Position numbers and translations under genes: made by a program. The notes under the pieces were generated by a model, which saw nothing but the letters and a program-made list of their open reading frames with translations, did not search any database and was not told the DNA's origin. Source: Mesaphorura yosii (Eukaryota > Arthropoda > Collembola > Poduromorpha > Tullbergiidae). From it: a DNA stretch of 64,000 bases. Shown in pieces: positions 13,301-26,029 of this stretch. Location: the NCBI GenBank assembly GCA_009869945.1, contig WIXG01000018.1, positions 124,001 through 188,000 of the forward strand. Direction: 5' to 3'. Numbering within the stretch: position 1 is the first letter of the stretch; every line of letters begins with the position of its first letter.

Positions 13301-16300
13301 TTTCTTTCATGTACCATAAATCAGAAAATAAAAGGTCAACAGAACATGAGCAATATAACCAAAACCCACAAATGATATTCAATTCTCAGATGACAAAATT
13401 CGCATTCGTGTGTAATGTGCATGACTTCAGGGGTCGTTTTCCTCGAATTCAGAATTTGGTCTGGTAAAAAAGAGACTTTAACCTACAAGCTGCGGATGGC
13501 AATGGGGAATTCTGCAGATTAAAGAGGATGTTGACGACATTAGCAGCTTTCTGGCTCTTGATTCCCACTTGTTTGTTGTCATACAATTCAGCTTAGCTCG
13601 TCTCACTTCAAAATCGCTTCAGCCAAATGTTTGGAGAGGTCTTAACTCAAGTTTTAAAGAATACTTTACGCCTATGAAAGGAATAGAATAATTTGATGGA
13701 ATTTTTTCTACTCTACTTAAAAAGGGAAAACTTTTTGAGATTTGTTCGTTGCGAAATTGAAACAGGGAAGACGTTGCGTTGAGGAAGATGTTGAAATTAG
13801 AGAGGAAATTTTGTGCAAAATTAATTTTTCTCACTTTTCGAGTTCGTGGTTGTTCGTTCAAACAGAAGTAAAAGTAGAAGCAAAGGACGGAGTGAGCATC
13901 GAAAGTTTTTCTTTACATTTCCTCTATAGTCCTGAAATATCTCCGTGCCTCCTCCGACTCCACTCTACCTTCCAGACGTTGTCTGTTGATTCTCGTAGTA
14001 AAGACAGCGAGAGAGATTTGTCGTGCAGATTGCAGGCACAGCGGCGCAGCGTGCCAAGAGACAATGGAGCACGACAGACACGAAACTAGCCGGCCCAATT
14101 CGCCCAATGCATGCATAACAAAAGTTTGATTTTACAAAAGATTAGTCACAATCAAATGTTTGAAGCCTTAATTAACAACCATAGTACTTATATTTGGGGA
14201 GTATTAACCGCGAATAACGTCAGTTCTTAACGCGACTGTTCGGCTGAACTTTCCAGCAATCCGTTTTCATTGACTCGCATTCAGAACTTATTTGGAATCG
14301 CAGAAACCTTTGCATTAACGCGCTTGGCAGCTGTAGTTAGTTCAATGAAATCGTCATTAACACACATTTCTCATAATAAATACTCCCGTTCTTGGCAAGA
14401 TCACAACATAACCACATCCAATGGGCCAATCTTTGAGATAAACTAGCGTGTTTGAATTTCACGTTATGCTGCCGTATTCCTGTAAAGCGAATAGGGATGA
14501 GATGCAATGTGGAAATGATGCCTTCGGAGAAGCAAATGAGTACTAAAATCCGTGAAGTGTAAGAAATTACTGAAGTTGAATACACGAGACAAAGACTTTG
14601 TGCTCACTGTTTTGGGTTCTGGCTCCATTATCGAGGGTGTTTGAAAAGAAGGTTTGCCAGTGCCAACTTCTAGGGTGCACCCAGCTAATCAGATGAAATA
14701 AAACGTGGCTAAGCTGGAAGCTGGTGTAAGGTGCATCGGCCAGAAGAAAGGTCGATCGTGAAACGCAGATTCATCTCTTATTTTTGCAGCTGGTATTGTT
14801 TCTTGTAAACTTCTTGTTTTCACTGTTTGCTGCCCGGTCGACCGTCATGTGTAACTTTTATGATGCCCAGTTTTATGGTCCACTTAGTGATATATTATGT
14901 GATTGTGAAAGGCTATTATGTCACAAATACAGGACATTCGGAGCTGGTACACAAATGCAGTAGTAAAACAAGGCTGCAAGTCCCGGTAGTGATTCCGGTA
15001 GAATTATTAGCAATATAATTCACTCAATTTCCCTTGTCGTGGCCAAAGTCGCAGGAATTGTGAAGCCAAAATGTCGGCATACACTGACCAAGTAAAGGAA
15101 CAGTCTTAAAATCGTAGTTTCGCAGCCCTCCATGTGCGAACTATTTCACGGTTCACTCGCGCGTTTACCGATTGGAGTTTCAAAGTTCAAAAGGCACTAG
15201 GACCTGAATAAAGAGAATGAATGGCCCAATACTTTTTGGGTTGGACTGAACCAATTCATTTGGTCAGAAGCGTTAACCTCGAATTAATTTGCATGTTTTA
15301 GCTTGCATGACGGCTGTATAAATAACGTTGGAATACAGTTGCAGTCAGTTGTATTGATTTAGAATGCAGAATGCAGGCCACATTTAGAAAAACGGGATTA
15401 TGCGTATCGCAATTTTCTCATCCTGGTAGCATGCGTTTTCTCGTTCTGTTAAATCAGAATTGTGCTGAGTGCGAGAAAAGGACGCAAAAACAATTCGGTT
15501 TACTCTCGAGCCTCCGTTCTTTTCATGACATCGCTTTCTCTCACTGGAATCAAAATCTGAAGCCGTGTTCAGAATTTACAAGTAGGTTCGTGAGCAAAGA
15601 GCAGTCGGCAAGATAGAAACGAAGATGATTGTACTTGTGTTCGTATGCGAACGAATCATAACGTAAAACGAATCTTCTGCCTTTTATTGCACACTGCCGA
15701 TTATTGCTCGCCTGCCTGCAGAGGCTCGCATGCTTGAAGATAAGTTGATGTGGCAGGCAACGGACAAAGAAACTGCCTTGCTCCTGATGAAAAGAACGCT
15801 TCGATTTTGCCTGGCAAACCACTGTCAACTTTCCAGGTAGAATTGCGGTAACTTGCGTACAGAAAGTTCAAGAACTTCGGTTTCCGAAGTCAGAAACAAG
15901 GCAAACTTTGTTTAGTAATCCGTTAGGCAGCAATAAAACTTTGGAATTCTGACTGATGTTAAAAATGTTAAAGTGGATTGAATTTTCCGGATGCTCTACC
16001 TTAATTTCATTCGTTTCATTTGAGTGCCTGAAGAGCGGTTATGAAATGTTGAAGTTATTTCAGTGGTTGATGGCCCAGAATTAATAATCGCGGTGAATAG
16101 CTTGCTGGTGGATAGCAATGGCTGGCGAATGTGTGCTTTCACTTCTGAGCGAAAAACTGCAATACTCTTTGCAATTTGGATATGGAAACGGAAATATTAA
16201 AAATAATAGCCTCTTAACTCTGATTAAGGCAGCGACTACTAAATTGGTCTCATTTTCTCTTTGTACTCCTGCAACAGAACGAGACAGCTTGATTGCAGTG

Positions 16301-19300
16301 CTTTCATGATCTTTAATGCCTGTGCTGTAATTCTTTCCGCTTCCGTTTCCCTTTCATCAATTCAGATTTATATGAAATTTTTGACATTTATTAAAAAACT
16401 GACAATGAAGCAGAGTCAAAAGCGTAATGATTATTTGATGTTATTGCTCCTGCACCGGCGCTGGCACGCGGCTCTGCACCAACCGCTTCCATTTTAATAT
16501 TTCTGATCTGCGAGTGTTCATTTCATGGGTAAGAGGCTAGCTTCCCTCTTGCATTCCGTTATCTCAACGTCAGTGTCTAACTCTGAGAAAGATAAAATGT
16601 GATGGACATATTTTTTGGCTTAGAGTGGCTGGTCTGACCATTATTTGAAAATCGTATTCATTGTAGCTTTCACCCGGCCAGGCTAGGCCTTCTCTGCTGC
16701 TGACAGCAAAGCAATTCTTAATGACTTCTAAGCTTATAGAAACAATGAACGTAATTTATACTCATTACCAGCAGCAGAAGCAGAAGGTTCACAGTTCACG
16801 AAGAATGAGATTTGTTTGAGCTATTATACGAAATGAGTTCCGGTGCCTGACGTAAATCAAATATCAAAGTTATTATAACGCGCACACGGGCAATTACACA
16901 TATAAAGTTGGTGGTATTAATATCTTGGCTTCGGCATGGCCGTCTTGCTGGTCTTACCTGTGCTGCGTTCTGCGTACCAGGTTTCTCTTTGATTTAATGC
17001 TTACATAAATTACATTTAAAGATTTCATGTAATCCTGCTCCCTAAGACTCACTAACACTGAATCCCATGAACCCAGTAATTTTGACGTATTTCCGTTGCT
17101 TTCGCTCAGCTTTAAAGTCTTTCCAGGAAAGAAAATAAATAGCATGGATTAGTCTTGTACTCAAATACCGAGTTACTTCTCTGTCTGAGACGTTCGTTCC
17201 TTGACTTCTGTGAATGCGGCAATTATTCCTGTTTTCAGCTCATGCAAATACTGCGCAAGCGTTTGGAATGAAGTCAAGACCTTGAGCTATGCTCAAGTTA
17301 CTACTTCTTATATCTTGTCTTGCTTGGCTTACGCTCGAGCTAAAAATTTCCACAAGGAACCATCAATCATGGTTAGAAGATTCTTGACTGATAAGCTCGA
17401 TGTCTTTATCTCGCCGGTACTTGGCCAGGAAGCTTTTATGTCCAATTCGCTGATAAGTTCTGCTCTTTTCGAGGTGTAATTACTGAAACTCTCGTGAGAC
17501 CGAACATAAACTCAAGAAGAGATATTTAAACTTTGTGCAGTTGCACTTTCCTGATGCGCGTATGCCGGTGAGAAAATCATGGCATGACATAAAACATTTG
17601 AAATTAAAAGGCAATGGGCTCGATGTTAATGAAGGAAAGACTATACATCATAATAGTGTCTCAAGAAGACGGTCAGACTAGAATCTGCTTTCACTTTGAT
17701 ATGGTAAAGGTAAGAGTCGCTCGTCTCGTTGAGCACCCTAGGCCATCTTTAAATGAAAAGTAGCATCAAGGTAGGAAGCTCCTTGGGCAGTACAAACCAC
17801 GAAGCCGAAAATATGCAAGGGTTTGGTTTACTCTTTTGCTCGCTCAGTATTATTCCAAGCCGAAGGCGTATTTTTGTCAGGCCACGATTGAGTGCCTTGT
17901 GAAAACGTTGTCCAAATTAATTACGCCCGCAATTACTTCTAGCGCTTAATTGAAACGGTACAAACTGGGCAGGGTAGTCCCTCAGTTGTGTGCTTGTGAA
18001 TGCATTAAATTTTCATAACTTACTTACTTGAAACGTGGTGAATTCAAGATATATACAAATTGCAGGGCGGACAAACAATTTCGACAAATGCAAACATGGC
18101 TTGATAACCGCATGCCAGTGCAGTGATTGAAAAAAGTCTTCGAGCATTCTCTTCCGCCCTGTCTCAAGATTTATGTGTGCAAAGTTTTGCACTTTTCGAA
18201 ATTTTAGGTCATACCAGGGCCTTTTAAGTCTGACTTTCCGGGAGGGAAAAGGTTGCGAGTCTCAGATACTGTTTGCTGTTTTTGTTTGTGTTTTGAACGT
18301 CTCGTACCGTCGTGCAGTAAAGTTCCGCGAGTTAGACTCGACTGCGACTGAGATCAGAAAGAACAGTCGGGTCGATCTGAGGTCCGAATTACTCCAGCAC
18401 GGCGGAACGAAAGTAAACACGAACACTTTCTGCTTTCACAAGTTTATATTCTGTTTCCCACATCAAATGCCACGGACACTTCGGAATTACATTTACGCTG
18501 CATAGAAAGCGTTACTGGCAGTGGATGAAAGGGAAGCAGAGTGTAAGTAAATGATTTTGATCAGTATTAAAACTCATGCTGTGAGAGTCTTTAGCTTGAT
18601 TAATAATATCTTCATCTACGAGTAGAATATCACACTGCATAAAAGAAAGCAGCAAAGCATGTCTGCGATGCGAGGTTGTGCTCGGAGAAACCAAAGTCTT
18701 GCCATAAATTTAAACACGGAAAAAATAACCATTATAATGGATATTATTTCATGGGATATAAAAGAATAATCTTGGTTTATCTCTTTTCTTCTCTGCGCTG
18801 CGCTTTTGTGCCCGATGTGCAGAATCAGAATCACGGGAAGCTCCATCCTGTCTCCTGCCTGCACTCGCTTGAAAAATGCGCAACTACCTTTCTTCCCGAA
18901 TTACACGCAATATTGGTATACGAGTAATTGGCTCCAAAAATTGCTGAAATGTTATTTGATGTGGAAATCATCTTTTTCTTGGCTGGGTTGTTAGAATTTT
19001 CCCCTCCTTCCTACTCATTCATAAGTTTTCTCTCTGGTTTTGCTGTTTGTGACTTTTAACAAAAAGTCAGAGCGATGTTTTGGACTTCTTCCATGAATTG
19101 AAGCCAAAGAATTTCAAAAAGGGTCGGACCAATAGTTTTTATATGCAACTGCCTCTTCGTTTAGTCAAACGAGCAGCGAATGAAAGACGAGTTGGCGATG
19201 GGCGAGAACGGCTATCGAACGTTTTGAGGCATGCTTAAGGAAAAGAGTCAGGCAAAACATAAGTTGATGAAATGACAAGCGAAAAGAAAGAGTTGAGAGA

Positions 19301-21381
19301 AAAGTTTCTTGCTCGGGAGAAAGTTTATATTTATGTATTTGCACACGTTTGTGGTTTCTCCTGCGCTTTATGTTGTTTTGAAGCATCGTCCTGTTCGATG
19401 TGAACGAAATAAATGGTCATAAAATCCAACCACAATTTTCATGTCGGGTCCAAGTGGGTTTGGTGAGCGAAGTCGTGCGAGCATGCGAATTTAGCCGCAC
19501 ATCGAGTGGCCGTAAATTTCTACATTCGCCCACCAACTTTCTTTTCGAAAAATGAAACTACGAGCGTCTTTTAACTAAATGAGAATAATTTGTTGGTACC
19601 TCACGTATTTAATTATTTGCTGCTTGTTTTCAGGTATACTGTGACGTTGGGGTGACTGACAACTGTGCAAGCTGAAAAACAACAACAATCCAGCACTGCA
19701 GCCTGACGACTCCTTTTCGATTGGACTTTGTTTTTGGACTTTGACCTTCACGTCTATTATTAATCTGCATCGAAGAAAACGTAAGCCACAGTAAATTGTC
19801 GTGTGTGGAAAGCTTCGAATAGAAGCATCTAACGTACGGTGTTTTGAATTTTTCAGATTTTGCAGTCAGCCGCTGCTTGTCATACGCTGATGACCATATA
19901 CCACTTGAACTGCCAAATCACCTCTAACAAGCATTTGTATTCCAGTATCGGCACACATACCTTCACAATTCCGACATCGCTCAAGTTTTCCAAATCAAGT
20001 TCACGCATTCATATTGTTATGAGCTTATTGTGTAATTTATTATAGTCTAACATTGTAACGTTTTCATTTTTAGACTTTTGTACTGTGTAGCAGCAGTGGT
20101 TTTAATTATAAATTACTCAAGTAAGGTATTCCTGTTTGTACTGCTACTACGCAATTACACTGTTACAGTTAGAAATAAAATTCTTTACCAATTAAGTAGA
20201 ATGCAAGCATCATTCGCATAACATTTTCGCCTTTAAACGCTCCCATCTGCCTGCTAAATACGGCTGATCTTACGTAGACGATGCAACGCGACTGGCTATG
20301 CGGAGAGCATCAAGCGTCAACCACTGATCTCGTGTAGTGGAGTAGGGATCAGATTTGTAAGCTGCTGACTGCTGACTATTCAGCCTGGCGGCGCATGATT
20401 ATTGGATTATTGGGTGGGGTTCAAAGTTTCATTGTTTTCTTGACACAGATACATTACACACATCCTAGACTGTTGGTTCCGTGGAGAGAGGTGCGCATAG
20501 ATTCCAGGATCATCAATTTTTATATGAATGAAGTACGCTAATGCGTTCTTTTGTGCAATAACGATTGGGAGAAAGCTTTTAACGTGGTTGCGTGCGCATA
20601 CGTTTTGGTTTACGTTATAGCTCATGACTCTCCCCGGCTGCATTTCTGGTCTAGTGCCTAGTTAAATCTAGCCTGAGACGCACCTCCACTGGTCTGAGGC
20701 TGCATACAGTATTTAGTCAAGTCAAGGGGTCTTTCACGGTCTGGTAGACTTTATTTCAACCGAATGTTCTTGATCTTGATGAGTCTAGACAGTTCCACCA
20801 TCGCGGACACATCCGTAAAGAAAATTATCAGGTCCATGTGTCCGTGTATACTTCCTACAGTGTTTTAATGTCACCTATTCTGTGCATTTTGTGGCAATCA
20901 AACTCTCCGTGCTTCTGGTAGGTTATGTGAGTTAACTAATGAACGTTGAGCTTATCGTCCTTAATTGGAAATTTTAAGTATGGATTAAGAAGTGCAATAG
21001 CTGGTTCTAAGAATCTGGCGCGGGAGTCCGAAGGAGACTGCAATTCCACTTGGTGAGCAAAAGTACAAGCTATTGAATAACGTCTTTCCTCACTTCTGCG
21101 GAATACTACATCTCTAGAGTATTTACTTTCACCCTTTTCCTGTGCCGCACAAAAGATGGTGTTCAGTTGCATTCTCTTTCCACTCTAGCAATTGTGAGCT
21201 TGGCCTTTGAAGGAGACATCAGAAATTGGCTCTGGCTCCATTTTATCTTGCCGACGTTAAGTTTTTCGATTTGGGCGGATTTGCCAGAAACACGTCTTGA
21301 GCATATAATCAAAATTCTGATTGAGGAAGTTACGGAGGGCAAGACATCGCATGGAGACTTTTAGTCAATCATTCGCAGATA
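10352..21381. other. 11 kb intergenic region without a recognisable gene
   Basis: Between the CSPG4 stop and the CIB2 start I find no exon chain with a protein signature on either strand. The longest open frame (minus strand, 10947-11429, 160 codons) shows no motif I recognise and is probably chance. CIB2 appears to have a spliced 5' untranslated region, since an acceptor lies just before its ATG. Its first untranslated exon and promoter may therefore be here, for example around 19630-19800, but I cannot place them. Regulatory DNA for either neighbour is possible; nothing specific is visible. Confidence 0.5.
21371..21381 (+). promoter_or_regulatory. Probable 5' UTR splice acceptor before CIB2
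   Basis: The bases attcgcag directly precede ATA-ATG, so the coding exon of CIB2 probably opens with a three-base untranslated leader after a spliced 5' UTR intron. The same arrangement (tcgcag then ATA-ATG) precedes the oxygenase start at 49730 on the minus strand. This is inference from sequence; transcript data would settle it. Confidence 0.45.
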
Positions 21382-23382
21382 ATGGGCAACAAAGTCGCAA
21401 CTTTCACTGAGGATCAGTATGAAGAGTACCAGGTAACCGACCACTCGCAGATGTCTGATGCCTGGTTCGGCTTAGCGTAGCGAGATTATCATGAACTGAA
21501 GATACAAGCTGAACATGCAAACAAGAGATAAGGTGATATGAACTCGCTCAGGCTAGCTGTAAATGAAAGTGGGTCAAGAGTCAATTCATAAAAGCACGTG
21601 TGGGTCTAATTGTGACTAGCATCCTAAAATTTAATAAAATTACGTCATTCTTATTCTCTTTTCCACAAACGTAATAAACACAAAGCAATTCGACGCGAGT
21701 GAGCCCATCACGTAGGCTGAGCAATGCTCTTAATTTATTCTAATTAATTTGTTGGGCGTGGATGGCAAGTGGGCGCTTTTGCAATTAGTGCATGTAGTAT
21801 GGAAATTTATTGGCATGAGATGAAAGTAAAACTACTAATTTCACAATTCGCTCTTTTGCGCTCATTTGTTGTCCTCCTGCAGGATTGTACCTTTTTTACT
21901 CGGAAGGAAATTAAGAGGTAATTTACATTCCATTCATGCTCGTTCAATTCATTATGAGATTATTAAATGCACGTGCCTGTCTCTGGAGTTTTCCAAGCGC
22001 AGTCTTGTAATGAATTAATTAAATCTAATGAATTGCAGGGTCTTCAAAAAGTACCGTGAGCTGAATCCTTCAATCGTGCCGAAATCCATGACTGGTACTG
22101 AACCGATTACCGTCAAAGTGCCATGTGAGCAAGTGGCCAAAATGGCCGAGCTGAAGGTAAACGTAACAAATTCTTGTGGCCAAGGTCTCAAATCAAATTC
22201 AAGTTTCGGCTAAAGTTAATGAAAAATGAATCGCGATTTTGTTCGCAGGAGAACCCATTTCGTCACCGAATATGTTCAGTCTTCTCTCGAGACGGAGACG
22301 GCATCAGCTTTGAAGATTTTCTGGACATGCTGTCTGCCTTCTCGGAACAAGCTCCGCGTGACATCAAAGTTTACTACGCCTTTCGAATATACGGTACATT
22401 GAGTGCAATTAATGTCCATCGCATTGTGTCTGACAAGTTACACTAACAAGGGTCAAGATTTACTGCAGATTAAATTTTTGCTGATGCTATCTTTGGCTCA
22501 TGTATCATCACAATCCAATTAGTGTCATGTGGAGCGGGCAGCAACACTGATCCACTGCTTTCTCTATGTCATAGATTTTGATGAAGATCAGCACCTCGGG
22601 ACAAAGGATTTGGCGGAAGCTGTGCAGCTGTTGACGCGGAACGAGCTCACAGCGGATGAAGTTAGCCTTGTGTGTACGAAGGTTGGTCCATGAGAGCAAG
22701 ACAAGTTCTTAGTCTTATTGAATTGTCACCCCTGAGAGACCCGAAAAAAGCTAAAAGGGTCTCAATACTTAGCGAGAGGGCAAGTCTAAACTCAATTTGT
22801 GCTCGCTATTACGTCCGTGCCAGTTGCTTAAACAGTTCATAAATGTGTAGGACGTATTGACCTGTATGCATGCGTTGTATAAATGATTCTGAACTAATCA
22901 CAACTCCGTCGACAATTCGCAAATTCTAGAACAAATGTGCTGAAGCGACAAAAGAATTCACTTACAATTCGCGTGAGATATTTCCGTAACTTGCTCTGGT
23001 TGAATGCCAACTAAAAGTCTCCAAACGAGCAGGAAACGAAAGTTTCAACTTTTTTGACAGGATTACAATGCTCGAATGGAATAAAGATATTCGATGATTC
23101 ATTGCCATTCTTTTGCTTTTCCTGCCTGTCACTTTTTAACTATTTTGCCGTTAGTCTCCATTTCCATAATTTGGGATGATGAAATGACTCTGCCTTAGCT
23201 GACGATGATTAAGCCTTTCTGTATTTAAGAATTCAGCGTCAGCCAAATAATGTGAATTCGTATTCTCGCAGGTGTTGGAAGAAGGCGACGTGGACGACGA
23301 CGGAAAGCTTTCATTTGCAGAATTCGAGCACGTTATTACGCGGGCTCCGGACTTTCTCTCCACTTTTCACATTCGCATATAA
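21382..23382 (+). CDS. CIB2: Calcium and integrin-binding family member 2
   Basis: EF-hand calcium sensor of the CIB family; in animals CIB2 is needed for hair-cell mechanotransduction (with TMC channels) and photoreceptor maintenance. Six exons: 21382-21432, 21883-21917, 22039-22156, 22249-22393, 22575-22681, 23272-23382, giving 188 residues (human CIB2 has 187). The start MGNK fits N-myristoylation at Gly2. A degenerate EF-hand lies near residues 81-92 ([13 protein letters not shown]). Two likely calcium loops follow at 117-128 ([12 protein letters not shown], Asp rather than Glu at loop position 12, as in vertebrate CIBs) and 158-169 ([12 protein letters not shown]). The C-terminus [12 protein letters not shown] matches vertebrate CIB2 almost exactly. 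Exon 2 is only 35 nt. The gene converges on the RGS-anchor gene downstream. Confidence 0.95.
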
Positions 23383-26029
23383 TTTATACCAAAATTGTCA
23401 CCGTGCATGATGATTTATTTTAATGAATTTTCCATTAACGCTGCGCTAATTACTCATACAAATACAGACCTACATCGTCCAACATGCACAAACACACGCG
23501 AGAGCACGCAGAATTCGTAATTCGTAACATCGTTTGCAGTGTTTAAAATTCAGGCATTACCAGTCACAACCTGACAACCTATCCATATCACAGTGCCAAT
23601 GAGCCTCCCTGCGCGCGTTGAATGGAGCCCATGCCATGTCAGCCCAAGCCAATTTTTCAAGTTTCATCATTGTATGAGCACGGGATGAAAGTAGGAGTAA
23701 GAATGCAAGGGAGAGAAATGCTTCTTTCATTGCGATCGATAAAATATAGTGAATAATAGCAAGCATATTCAGAGTTTGGGTCTCGGGGAAAGTAGAAAGC
23801 AGAACCTGCAAGCACGAGCACAAGAACAATGTGTGAACGAACTCGACGTGAGTCCCATTCTCGTGGTTCAACGTTCAACCAGACCCGACACGTTGAATAT
23901 GAATGTTATTTCTATTACTACTTCGAAGTTTGTGAACTTTTCCTTTGCAAACTTAATTGTCAGTTGGTCAAATGAATTTATTTCGTCGTGATTACAAACT
24001 GCTAAATGATTCTTGGAATCTCGAACAACGTAACATGTATTATTTCAAGTTATTTCTTGCCTCATAATACTCTGTAATAGAAATTACAATATTAGTAATG
24101 GAGATGGAGAATTCTAAGAAATGTACAACAGTAATCTAAAGTATGATATTACGTATTATTGTTTCAAGTCGATTTCATACTCACATTATTGAACAGAGAA
24201 TCGACATCAATCTAACTCGACCTTAATCATCGTGTGTAAATATTTGAAGTTACAATAATTTGAATTGTCATTCGTCCTCCAAGTAAATAAGAGTTGTCAG
24301 CCTAGAATTGACTTGCTGTAGTGAAGAACACATGTAATGATAGAATTGACTTGTTACAGTTAGCATCATATTGTTTTATATTGCCTAAATATTAAAATGT
24401 CTTATCACATTTGAGATGTTACAAGAACAGACACAGAAAACACAAATCTCGCAAACTCATTTTGAACACACACAACAGTGAACTTAATCAAAATAATCAA
24501 GTACTCATATTCCGTTTGTTAAATTTTCATGTATCGTGTGTTCATATGACCATTAACTCACCTTGGACGTTTTCAGAATAAAATGAAAGTTTATGTACTC
24601 AAATGTCCATGTTCATGGCACGCCACGTGCGACATGCAAAACTCGAACTCGAACTTTTACTGAGCTGTAAACTATGTGCCATTCCTGCCATGTGCGCGTA
24701 CGGCCTGAGAAAGTACTAACACTAGCTTACACTTGTACGCCTACCGTATGGTCCCATTGAAATAACATTTATCTCAATCCTCCATAAATTTCCGACTAAG
24801 AAAACAAGGAAAACATCAATAATATACACATGCTGCCTAACTTGCATCGCCGCTGACGCTTAGAGTTTGCAGTCTGCAATTACACGTCGAACGACATGGG
24901 AATGTGCGGAGTGAAAGTTGAGTTACATGGTAATATTTTTATAAATCCTGTTTCTGCTTCCTGTGCTGTGCTGAGAGAGGCAATACAGTGCCTCGAGACC
25001 CGGGCCGGACTCCCGTAAGCTTAAGCCGCCATGCTTAGAGCATATTGAGCTGGAAGATGATTTACAGCGAAAGCATCTCGAGAACCTGGAATTGCCTCTC
25101 AGCGGGCTTTCGCCTACAATGTGCTACAATTTGCCATTCACAAACCCCTACTCAAGAGAACTGCAACTGTATAATTTTCTCCCTCAACAAACAAATTAGC
25201 CATAAAACCCTGTTGGGCCAACTAACTCAAACTCGGTACTCGAGAAATAAAAAAACTATTTGGTCATTCTTTAAAAAGCACAGGCGAGAATTTTCAACTA
25301 AGTGCCCTGGTTTTGGAACCGGGTTCCACGCGTTACTCCAAAGTTGTGATTCTTGATATGGCCTATACATACTCGGCTTAACTTATTTCATGTGAAATAT
25401 GCGAGTAATAAAAGTCGTATATGACTCTCTCTGCCTCAATTTCCTGCATGCTTGTAGTATTCGCTATTGCCAATTCATTCTGATCAAGAATTGTCATTAT
25501 CTTCCATACGACAGGCTTAGATGGGTAAACACAATACAATTACGCGAATCAAGCAAGCTAAGATGGCGAGGTCACATCCGCCGTAACAACTGTACGTACC
25601 CCCAGTCCCCAGGCCCGGAAAATATGTAATTTGCGCTCTGTTCCTTGGCCTTCATGCTTCCAGACTGCGCAGACTGCTTTCATTAGCTTGGGTTTCTGCA
25701 GCCGGCGTTGCTGAGGCTTTACAAGTAAAACGCTTGAAAGCAGGCGTCGATTCTTGGCTAGGCAAATCTCATCGAAGATCAAAGAGGAACTTAAGTTTCT
25801 CAAAACAAGTTATTAACACGACTTTAATCTCAAAGTTAATCAGCCTAGATCAAGTGACCCGACTTGGCATACGGAATCTCGAGCCCGTCTAGTGCAAAGT
25901 TAGCCGACGCCTTGTGCTGTCGATGCTACCTGTCAGTGATGTCAGCATCGATAATGGATGGAAATAGTAGAAAGTTGAAGCCTCACTCTCGGCAGATAAT
26001 TAGTGCATAAAAGCTCAAACTCAGCACTA
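23383..26029. other. Intergenic region between convergent CIB2 and RGS-anchor genes
   Basis: This 2.6 kb stretch should hold the 3' untranslated regions of the two flanking convergent genes. No exon with a protein signature is visible apart from a possible retroelement remnant near 25400-25630, listed separately. Confidence 0.5.
25399..25629 (+). repeat. Possible degraded non-LTR retrotransposon fragment
   Basis: A plus-strand frame contains 'RLRW' and, about 15 residues later, 'KLRWRGHIRR'. This resembles the RLRWxGHVxRM element found after the reverse transcriptase domain of many LINE-type elements. No reverse transcriptase or endonuclease core is visible around it, so at most a decayed 3' remnant is present. 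The match is short and could be chance. Confidence 0.3.
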
